Source: Tenebrio molitor
Lineage: Eukaryota; Arthropoda; Insecta; Coleoptera; Tenebrionidae
DNA length: 64,000 bases
Direction of reading: 5' to 3'
Assembly (NCBI RefSeq): GCF_963966145.1
Contig: NC_091052.1
Coordinates: 10,974,001 to 11,038,000 of the forward strand
Shown: one piece after another, positions 1 to 10,129 of the stretch
How positions within the stretch are numbered: position 1 is the stretch's first letter
Layout of the letters: the number at the start of each line of letters is the position of its first letter
Program-made: the position numbers and the translations under genes
Notes under the pieces: model-generated
Databases searched by the model: none
Told to the model about the DNA's origin: nothing
Seen by the model: only the letters and a program-made list of their open reading frames with translations

Positions 1-3000
1 AAGCACTTCTCCAACATCTGAAACAAATCACGGTCTACCAGATTTCAAAACAATGTTAGTCGCACCTTTGCAACTGCTGGGCAACCATCGCGTCTGACAG
101 TTTCGATTCCTTTAGCAAGATAAACCGGTTCGTATTGGTCAGGACACTCGTACATGTAGCCCACGTAGCGCTTTTTGGTTTGCAGGATACAAGGGTGGTA
201 CACCTTCTCCAGCTTCAACTTGACCGGATCCGGATTGTCTTCAGTAACAGCATCGGCAATTTTTTTTCCGATTTCGAAAGCTTCATCTCTACTTCTACCC
301 GGAACTAAGACGAACAAAGAATCAGTGTCGCCGTACACAACTTTCGCTTTCCATTCTGGTGTATTTTCGACCATTTCTATTGCCCTCTGTAGAGTCTCCC
401 TCCCTTTGCTCACTACACTGTCTGCCAACTCCACCGCAGGCATTCTCCCACTAAAGTTCGCCGCGGTGTACCCGTAAGTCACGTTAGCAATCAACTTAAG
501 ACCCAACTGTCTGTTGTGCAGAACTTTCTGCAGCACTCCATCCTCCTTATTCTTCTTCATGGAATTTTTCACCATCAACCTCGTATCGAGAATCTCTCGC
601 AACATCTTCGGCAAAATTCCATCGCGAACGCTAGACTTGACATAAGCAACACCGCACGGTGAAAAATTCAAACTGTCATTGTTCAACAATTTCTTGACGC
701 GCGCTCTGGACACTCTCAATTGCGTTGCACCAAATTCGAACGGTGCATTTCTCCCCAAGTGTGTCGCTCTACCGATACACGTGGAGAAACAATAATTGTA
801 CGCTATGATCATTGAAGGGTACAAGCTTTGAAAGTCGAGGACGATGACAGGATCGACGTAAAGTTTAGACTCGGGTTCCAGGATCAAAGGTAGAAACTCT
901 GGGACTTTCATTTTCGCCCTCTGTTGAACGCTTGGCGAAACGGGGATGTAGTTTAACGGCTTGGCTAGTCTCAACATCATGGATTCCACCCGAAATTGCG
1001 AACCTCGAGACAAAACTTCGTAGAATTGGATGCCGAACAAGCGCGCAAGTTCGCTAGTGCGTCCCACCAGATCTAATTGTTCCAATATTTGTAATACTCC
1101 TCGGACTCGGAAGAGATAATGGGAAAGTGTTCTGTGTCTGAACAGAGGGTTGTTCCACCAGGTGGTCAAGTCTTTGAAAGAATACAAGGCGATTCGTTTG
1201 TGCAATAAATGATAAACTATGCTTTCAAAACTGTAACTCTGTAACGCTATTTCGTGTCTTAGCAAGCGCCAGACGTCTAATAATATCCGTCCGGTTATTT
1301 GCAGTCCTCTGTCTTCGTTGTTATTTCTGCTGTCTTTTATCCTCGATAAGGACGAAAGGAGTTTGTTTCCAAGAATTTGGGCGCGTTCCAGTAGGTACCC
1401 CCATGACAATAACTCAGTTTCGTACCCCACCAAAATATCTGGATCCCACTTCTTAATCAACTTCAGAAGCTCTCCGAAGAGTTGTTCTTCGGTGTCGACG
1501 CACCGTAAGTCACAACCGACTTCACTAGGTTTTATCGCGCCTACAGCTACGACCCCCGAAGTGTCCACACTCTCGGGACCATCTTCGACGATCGAGTAAA
1601 ATATCGCTCCGACAGAGTCGTATGCAGGATCTGGTTTCAAGTCGCCTCTCGTCCCCACGTGCACTTCCAACGAAAAAATAGTAACGTGTTGATGTTCGTT
1701 TACCGCTCGTGCGTTTTGAAAATTCTCCGGTGTGATTCTGAACCCGTACGTGTTGTTCAAAGTGACTCCGGTGATCTGACACGAATTTGTAAATCGTTTC
1801 GGCAGAGGTTTGCGCTTTTTGCTTTCTTTCCCCAAGACTGGACTAGTAGTTGTCGAGTCTGACCGTGCTGTGGTGTCATTGTCACAAGGTGAAATCGTCA
1901 AAGACAGTTCCATGTCGCTCTCTTCGAGCCGACCTGGACTCAGCGGAACGCGAATCTTCTTGATCTCCTCTTTCTCTACTTTCGGTTTCGGCGGCGCCTC
2001 AGATCTCTTTTTCAACCACTCTTCGACCTCTTCAACCGTTGGTGGTCGCTTCACGGGAGTGATAACGCACGGTGCGGCACTACAAAAAGACAGTTTTAGT
2101 TTTTTGATATTTTCATGCGACCACTTTACATTTGCAGGCATTGTTTTTTTTCTGTACGCTTCTAAACCGTTGAAATGCGTTTTCCAGTCCTCAAGATGTG
2201 CGCTTGTTTTGCTGTGTATTTTCAACACCGAATGTCCGATCTCGACGCTTCCGGTAACGTCCGAAACGTCGCCGTAAAACGGAACTTGATGCACAATTTT
2301 CGGTATGTTCAAGGTTTCCAAGCTGTTTATGACATCGTCTCTGCTCGGAGGTTTGCGTTTCGGTGTTATCACGCAATAATTTAATCGTGAATTTTCGTTA
2401 CTGACCGGCTTTGGTTCAGATTTCGTCTCTTGTGACAATGAGAGATCGGGAGTTGGGGTCAAGTCTTGCGAAAGTTTACAAGACTGGCGAGATACTTGAT
2501 CTGAATCGTATCCGTTGACTTGGTTCGGAGTCAACAAGTCGCTGCTCGACTCTGAAGACAATTTTAATTCAGAAACTTGTGAATTTTGTGTCAGTTTAGT
2601 AGAACAACCCTCTTTAGGCCTGTAATTGGTCCGCAAATCGTACAACTCAGCAACTGTGAGACCCTCTGATTGGGCTAAACTTTCTCTAGAATTTTCTTCC
2701 ATCAATTCTTCAACTTTATCCTGATTCGGTAACGTATCCACTTTACAAATGTTCTCTTTATCTTCTGACTTATATTCACATTCCAAACTATCTTCACAAA
2801 TTGTGACTTCAGATGAAGTTTTAAAGTTTAACTTGCGCTTAACGTGATCTAAATCATCAGAAAGTTTTCCCTCAGATCCTTCCTGTAACTCTAAAATACA
2901 CCACATAAATTTCAAGAATGTTAAAGTTGCGAAATAGTGTTCATTTGTTAACACTAATAGATCATGAAATTAAATAAATATAACTTGACGCATTCTAGTT

Positions 3001-5779
3001 TAATTCAAGGAAACCATTTCTTATTTAATTAACCAGATAAGTCAACTGTAAATGTTGAATTTTTGACGTTATGCGACATGATCAAAAAAATGTTATCAAA
3101 GTTACATATTATGAAAAACAAAACTCAGCGTTTTTGCGTGATTCATGTAATTTTTATGTACATACTTACCTGCTATGGGAATAGGAGAACTGTCACAAAG
3201 TAAAACTCGAGTATAATTTTTGTGTAATCCACAGTAAAAACCATCTTACGTAAATTGAAAAACACAACACGTTTAGTGCCTAAATGACAGTAATGACATT
3301 TTAGATTATAAAATTTTAGACACCAACTTTTGTTTTTCATGGCTAACTTTGATGACAAATTTTTATCATGGTACAATAATAAATTTCAAAGAGAATCGCC
3401 CTCAAATGTCACATGATTTATATTGACAAATCACAACTCCGAATTGTTTGAATAGCAACCAATCACAATTTAATTAAGCGGAAATTTTCCCTAGGGAAAA
3501 TTTCCGATATAATTGACCTAGGGAAAAAATTTTTCGGGCGATTCTCTTCCGAATATACCTCGGGACAGATATACCGAGTGACTATAAATGATTGAAAGAA
3601 AATAGTGGATTGGCAACACTGATGCAGTTGGTAGTGCAAGTCTTGTCGTGCATTATCTGTCAGTCATTTCTATTTAGGTTAGGTTAAGTCACGAAGTGCA
3701 TTGTCGATTTAGATTTTTTTGACGTTTGTTTCAATTTTAAAAATTACGTGTGTCATGCCAACGATGTCGCCAACTAAAGATTTCAAATGTGTTACCAACA
3801 TAACAAAATAATTTTCAATCATTTATAGTCACTCGGTATATGAGAATTGCCCTTCGGACTCGTTTTTTTATCGGGTGGTTTGTGTCGTCAATTTACCAAG
3901 CAACCAAATTATCGTAAAAAAATTCAATTTATCCGGACAAAAAAAGACCTCTCGTGTAATTACAGTCGAAAACCGTACGACACTCATTAAGTCATTAATG
4001 ATATGACCAATAGAAAAATTGGTTCACGAGCAATGACCAATACAACAACAAAATTGTTTGGAAAAAATCTATATAACTGTGATTATTAAGTGGACATTTT
4101 TTGCTGTTAAAGATGTCAAATTTTATTAAATTACACAATCTAAAAATGGATTACATACTTCTTTTCAGGGTTTTTGTCGTTACGATTTTCTTACCGAATC
4201 TGCATTCGAGGATTAATTCATATCCGGAAATTATTTTTCGTTGGAACGCACTTAAAACAATTTCCGGAAAGAATTAATATTCTTACAAGATTATAAGTGA
4301 AAATAAATGAGAAGCTACCTTGAGTTCTGTTATTAACTGATGGAGACGATAGAAAAATGGGCAAAGCGACATACTTTGAAGCCCCTTTGCTTGTCTGTGT
4401 TACTCGTTTGCTTCTACCACTTTCCTCATCACTTGATCCATCATTCTGTCCATCTAGTTGTGGAACTAGAGTAGTATCAAGAAGATCACTGGATGTGTTC
4501 ATTTCTTCATCATCTTTAAGACTGTCAATGAATTTCTTAAACGGCGTAGTGTCAGCCATGGAGATGCTCAAATCCAAAAAATTCTCCTCTTCACCATCTT
4601 CCTCTTCTTCTTCTTTCTGTGTCTGCGACAAAATACTGTCGACTTCTTCAACTTCAACATTTTTCCTTCCTAGATCTTGCAAAATTTCAAACAAATCTTT
4701 TGCGTCATCATCAAAAGTTGCGTTCAAGTCCACAGACTCGTCGGCACTGGTCGAGTGTGACGAATGCACTTCAATAAAAGATGCATTTTTGAGACTTCTA
4801 TCTCTTGGCGTTTCTGCTGGATACACACTAATGCTTTGATCAACACTTTCGGCGACGTTTTCCGACAAACACAGCTTTTCTGAGAGAGCCCTTTTAAAAA
4901 TCTTATGGGTCTTTGTGGGTTCTACTTGAGAATTGTCGAGTGTGAGACACGGTCCAATTTGTGAATCTTCGTTCTTGTCCCTTAATCTCTGTCTCTCGTC
5001 TTCCCACAAAGCGGCGATGCCTGGATTGACTCCCAAGTTGCCTTGAGCCACCTCCAGACGATTCAGAATGTGTTCGCATAACGCATCCGCTTCCAATTCG
5101 CAAGTACTCTGTTTGGGGGGCGAATTTGTTCTGAATTTTAGTTCACTCAGCAAAACTCGGCTCATGCCGTGCAAGTTGTAGTCGATCATGAACTGTAAAA
5201 TGTAGGGGATGTGTGATTCGTGGGGTTGATAGAGGCGCCCTAAGATCACTTCGCTCTGTAACATGTTCGCCACTCTGCGGATTAGCGACGGGTTGAACAA
5301 AAAGATTTTGAAAAACTGGTGCTCTCGTGCATGGTAGCCGTAAAATGGTCTGAAAGTAGTTGCATAAGACTGGGCAATTTGGGGCTTATTCAACTCACAT
5401 TCCAGACACTAAAGTAATTTTATAGACATGTTGAGCAGTTGATGAGGCTTGGCCAAACGAAATGTTAATGGCCTTATCAATATTGGCAGCTATTTGATAC
5501 TTTAGACAATTAGGTTCTTCTGATCCATCATATGGAATATACAAATACGGAAATACGCCGTGTACGTGCAAGCAAATTTTTTTTCCTATGACGTGAAAAT
5601 CAACCAAAGAAATTTGATTTTGTGCACTAACCTGCATCCGACGATCCAAATATTCGTATAACAGGTACTTGTGGTATTGAAGACCCCCTGAAGTCTGAGT
5701 ACATAACATCTAAATCTTGAAGGGGGGCCGACATGTAAAAATCAACGTTAACGATTCTGATCGCGGTAATAAAAGACAT
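1..5779 (-). CDS. REV3: DNA polymerase zeta catalytic subunit REV3 (3' end beyond window)
   Basis: B-family translesion polymerase; with Rev7 it extends from mismatched or damaged primer ends in the nucleus. Exons read on the minus strand: 5779-5632, 5585-5399, 5349-4319, 2890-66 and 17-1 (continues outside). All junctions are GT-AG and phases agree, giving about 1402 residues here. The N-terminus (exonuclease-like fold) carries VPVIRIFG, LHVHGVFPYLYIPYDG and PFYGYH blocks typical of REV3. A low-complexity acidic middle is followed by the polymerase core: motif A DFQSLYPS near residue 1141, motif B ANVTYGYTAANFSGRMP, and motif C YGDTDS at 1308-1313 with the catalytic aspartates intact. The last exon starts right after CPAVAK, a conserved point before the missing thumb and zinc-finger/Fe-S C-terminus. 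Two candidate Rev7-binding motifs lie near residues 629-643 and 731-745. The 1428-nt intron 4318-2891 holds inverted-repeat elements. The start is the first ATG of the exon with the conserved RIVNVDFYM block. Identification is very secure. Confidence 0.96.
3391..3546. repeat. Small fold-back with central 26-bp palindrome in REV3 intron
   Basis: GAGAATCGCCC at 3391-3401 is repeated inverted as GGGCGATTCTC at 3536-3546. Between them lies a perfect 26-bp palindrome at 3480-3505 centred on CCCTAGGG. The arrangement looks like a decayed MITE or fold-back element inserted in the intron. No coding content. Confidence 0.6.
3570..3840. mobile_element. MITE-like TIR element in REV3 intron
   Basis: A 271-bp segment is bounded by a perfect 28-bp inverted repeat that starts TATACCGAGTGACTATAAAT at 3570 and returns inverted, ending at 3840. 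The outermost bases are TA, compatible with a TA target site as used by Tc1/mariner-type elements. There is no transposase open frame, so it would be a non-autonomous copy. It is a separate element from the fold-back just to its left. Confidence 0.75.
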
Positions 5780-6718
5780 TTCGCATAAACATTAATAAAA
5801 CTCGATCTTAAAGCATATAAACCGTTAACACTCATTCATTAAAATTTATACCAAAACGTGTATAAAAACATTATTAAAACAAATTCACAACAAATTAGGT
5901 TATGTTTATTTACATTTGCCATTTTTTTTTTAATTTCTATTGGTTGTCTGCATCCACGTGGGCACGTAATGATAAACAGCTATATCTTCCAAGGTCTACT
6001 AATATAAGGTCTGCTCAATAAAAAGAGCCATGTATTAATTTTCGAAAGGTGGTTGTTTGATTTGTTTAGGTATGTTAAAAACGATCATAATGTCGAGTAT
6101 TCACCTCATAAAAATTTGTTAGTGACCCACTCGTGTCTGCTGTTAAATTTCGTTCTGCAACGCAGTCGGGAATTTTTACAACAGTAGACACTCGTATCAC
6201 CTCTGGTATCACTAACACAAAATTATCTGGAATTTCTCAACCACTAGGGCAATTGAGTATACCTGATAATTTCTGTGACACTTTCTAAAACAAATACAAG
6301 TTGGTGAATCAATAAAAGGAATACTATTTCGAATTTTACTTTTATTTATGTATTTTTATTCACCGTTTCTTTGAATTTGATACGGAGAAATATCCGTTTC
6401 AAATATTTACCATTTAATATTTATTTTTTTCAAATAGATGTGTCTATCATTTCGGTATGTATATATACAATCGAATTATTGTTATCAAACTTACTTATCT
6501 TATTTCCCCGAATAATCCTAACAAACATATCCTCATAAGTACATATTTACCTCGATACTCATGCTTCCACTTATTTGGCACATTTACCTCCAATGGGTGG
6601 CGATGCATTTTACAAAAACATTTAAAGCTTGATCCACTGTGTTTCTCATCTTTGATGATAACCGATGCCATCGAACTTCAGTAAGTCTGTTAAACTTGTA
6701 CTATCTCAAAACAAATAA
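5780..6718. promoter_or_regulatory. Divergent intergenic region between REV3 and Toll-like gene
   Basis: 939 bp separate the two start codons, which point away from each other, so both promoters must lie here. It is AT-rich. A CCACGTGGGCACGT stretch with an E-box core lies at 5956-5969, and a kappaB-like decamer at 6168-6177. No convincing ORF; a 75-codon frame at 6457-6684 has no recognisable features. Confidence 0.5.
6168..6177 (+). promoter_or_regulatory. kappaB-like site upstream of Toll-like receptor
   Basis: GGGAATTTTT fits the insect Dorsal/Dif-type consensus GGGRNTYYYY and lies about 540 bp upstream of the Toll-like start codon. A single 10-bp match in AT-rich DNA is weak evidence; autoregulation of a Toll gene through NF-kappaB is inference. 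Confidence 0.25.
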
Positions 6719-9700
6719 ATGTTGCTTCAGATCTCAAACATGCAAATTACACGAATCTTGACACTGCTCGTTTTGCACTTTCAATTTTGTCTTTGCGAAA
6801 TGAATTGCGAGACTGATTGTTCGTGCAGAGAAGACCCATTTGAGTGTGAGTGTTCTGGGGGCATAAATCCCACCATAATCACAAAGACAGAAGACACTTT
6901 AGCGATAGAATGTTCAGAACAACTGCAAGAATTGAACATTTGTGAATTGCCAAACATTACCATTAGTGACGTAAACGAATTGTTTCTGGAGTCTTGCCCT
7001 CTACCACAACAGAACTTTCACGAAATTTTGGAGCGGTTTTCGATTAATAGCATAACTTCTTTGGCGTTTTCCCACTCAGAAATGGGAAATATCGTTCTAA
7101 CTGCAAACTATTTTCACTCACTCGGCGAATTAACAACTCTGTACTTGAACAACAACGGAATAATAGAACTAGAAGAAGATGTTTTTGTAAATACTCAAAA
7201 TCTGACTAATCTCAGCTTACAAAATAACAATATGAAGCTGAAACGAAACATGTTCAGACACATCCCGCTCTTGACGTTTCTTGATGTTTCAGATTGCAAT
7301 CTTAAAAGTTTACCAGACAATATATTTCAGCCGTTGAACAAGTTGCAAGTTTTGGATTTATCGGGCAACCAGTTGACAACGCTTAAAGAATTCACTTTTG
7401 CAGGACTGTTTAATTTACACAGTCTCGTACTGAGTATAAATAAAATTGAGAAAATTTCAATAAACGCGTTCAAGATGTTGAAAAATTTGAGGAATTTGAA
7501 GCTGTTCGGAAACAGTTTAACTACAATACCGTCAAACTTATTTGCACACAATAAAAGACTGAAGTCTGTGGTAATGGACCAAAGTGGGACTTTGAATTTG
7601 TCTGACTATTTGTTTTCAAATTTGTCGCTGTCAAAAATCTTCCTAGTACAGTGTAATATACGTACAATACCTCAGCATATTTTTAGAAATACAACAACGT
7701 TAAACATTATTAAATTAGATAGAAACCGTTTGAAAAATTTACCTGAAAGTCTTTTTGAAGGACTTGTAAATCTGCACGAGATTAATTTGCAAAGAAACAG
7801 ATTGAGAAATATTCCAAATTTGGCAGGATTAGAACAACTAACGAGTCTTTTTCTTCAAAACAATTTAATCACCCATGTGAATGGTAAAGTCTTTGTTGGT
7901 TTAAACAACTTGACAAAACTCAATCTTCGTGGAAATAGGATTAAGGAAATTTATAATGAAAATTCATTTCGAGGTGCCCCCAATCTACAAATAATTAATC
8001 TCTCCCAGAATTCCTTAAGACGTTTTAATTTAATGAAAGATATTCCTAATATCAGAAGTATCGATTTAAGTCAGAACAATATAACGCAAGTGGAGAATAT
8101 GTTTGACTTAGAAACTACAAAGAATTTACAATTCCTAAATTTAACTTACAACAAAATTACGAATATTACGGTAAGATTTTCTATTTTGTTTACAAAAAAT
8201 CAAATGATTAAATTTCAGTTTAACAACCTTCACACGGTGACAAAACCATTTGAAGATCACAACACAGCCACAGTTAATTTTGTTAGAACCGTAAGTTATG
8301 GAAATGCGAAAATTTTTTTAAAACATAATCCCATCCAATGCGACTGTAACATTTACAACTTGGTAAAATACTTTTCCTACGAATTGGAATCATTTCCTTT
8401 TGAAGAAGAATTAAAGTGCAGAGGTCCACCGAAATTGAAAAATACGAAAATAAAGTATTTGTCACCGTCACTTCTAACATGTTCATTGGAAGAGATCGCA
8501 GCTCGATATACGGGCTGTCCGCAAAAGTGTTTGTGTAGTTGGAGGCCGCTTGATACGTCCGTCGTTGTAGACTGTTCCAACAAAAATTTCTCTATATTTC
8601 CTGAAATCTTATTAACTGGACTGGATGGTGTTAGATTTAACCAAACTGAAATACATTTAGAAAATAATAGTTTAATTACTGGACCAGACTGGAGCTTAAA
8701 GGGTTACGACAACGTAACAGGATTGTTTTTGTCGCACAATAATATCACTTCGCTGTCGTGGTTGCCTCCGAAACTTGAGGTAAAACCAATTTAATTTTGA
8801 TTACTCTCTAACATGCATTTTTAGGTGTTGCGACTGGATCACAATCGCATCAGCAAATTAAATGATAAATTGATCAATTATTTAAACAATTTAGTCGACT
8901 TGACTCTCGATAATAATCCATGGTTGTGCGAATGCAACACTGAACCTCTAGTAAGATTTCTTCGGCAGCACGCAGGACACGTGAGCTTGACAAAATTTTG
9001 GATCGACTTAAATCTCCGCTCAACCGTTTCAGGTGGACATTACTAACGTTCTCTGCGATAACACAACCACTTCTTTGGTGAACTTTGACACCAAAGCAGT
9101 GTGCCCCGTTACGCGAACACCTCACATCATCGCACTGACACTTTCAATTTTACTGATGTGTTCGATTTCACTCGCTTTGTACTACCGTTACAAGCAAAGA
9201 ATCAAAATTTGGCTCTTTGCGAAGAACTTGTGTCTGTGGTGGGTCACCGAGGAGGCACTCGACAAAGACAAAATCTTCGACGTTTTCATCAGCTACTCCC
9301 ACAAAGACGAAAATTTCGTCGTTCGCTCTCTGCTGCCAGTGTTAGAGCGTGGTCCTCGACCTTACAAAGTGTGTCTGCACCACAGAAACTGGCAACCTGG
9401 AGAATTCATCACCACCCACATAACCAATTCGGTTTTGGCGTCGCGACGCACTCTGGTGGTGCTTTCGCAAAACTACTTGACAAGTGTTTGGGGGAAGATG
9501 GAGTTTCGGACTGCTCACACTCAAGCGATGAGCGATGGACGAGCCAGAGTTATTATAGTCTTATATGGGGAACTTGACGAAGACGGTCTCGACCCAGAAC
9601 TGAAGAATTACTTAACAACTAACACCTACGTCAAATGGGGGGATCCCTACTTTTGGAACAAGTTGAAATATGCACTGCCACACCGCAGAGAAATTGATGA

Positions 9701-9869
9701 CAAAGGGAAAAGGAATACAACGGATGAGAGAGAGACGTTGGTGGAGTCGAATCCGTCGAGTCCGGGGTCGTCTCCGCCGATTAGTTCTGCCTTGGTGAAA
9801 GAAGATCCTTTGAAGTGTGTGAAGGGTACGCCCGATTCTGAAAAGCTGATTTTATCTCACATACAATAA
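6719..9869 (+). CDS. Toll-family receptor (LRR ectodomain, TM, TIR)
   Basis: Type I membrane receptor; in insects Toll proteins bind Spaetzle-type cytokines and signal through MyD88 to NF-kappaB. Exons: 6719-8170, 8219-8779, 8825-8980, 9033-9869, giving about 1001 aa. A signal peptide (hydrophobic ILTLLVLHFQFCLC) is followed by a Cys-rich N-cap, around 15 leucine-rich repeats, a first LRRCT (NPIQCDCN), then an LRRNT (CPQKCLC), a few more LRRs and a second LRRCT (NPWLCECN). This two-cysteine-cluster layout is that of protostome Toll. One membrane segment lies around residues 755-777. The TIR domain (about 804-945) has box 1 FDVFISYSHKDE, the box 2 region and the FW box (DPYFWNKLKYALPHRR), closest in memory to Drosophila Toll. 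An in-frame ATG also occurs at 6740 and could be the true start. A poly(A) signal AATAAA follows at about 9883. The first intron (8171-8218) is 48 nt and open in frame. Which Toll paralog it is cannot be settled here. Confidence 0.93.
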
Positions 9870-10129
9870 TAATGATTAAGCAATAAATAAAGAAAAATTA
9901 TTTTTATGTTGTGTTTCATTGTTTTGGTGGATGCACCGGTTCCAGCTTCAAATTTTTTGACCACGTGGACAACTCGATTTTTGACCGATAAAATGCAATC
10001 TAGCAACAAGTTTTTTTAAGTTAGTTGTAGTTGTCATTAGACTAGTGATAGTAGTAGTAGTGTATTTGTCACGGTTTGTGACAAATTTAATGTAGTTTAT
10101 TCTATTTTAAGTAACAAAATTATGTGAAA

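Noticed and set aside
8287..8292. GTAAGT donor inside the Toll-like exon
   Set aside because: No suitable acceptor follows, and the continuous reading leads straight into the LRRCT motif NPIQCDCN.
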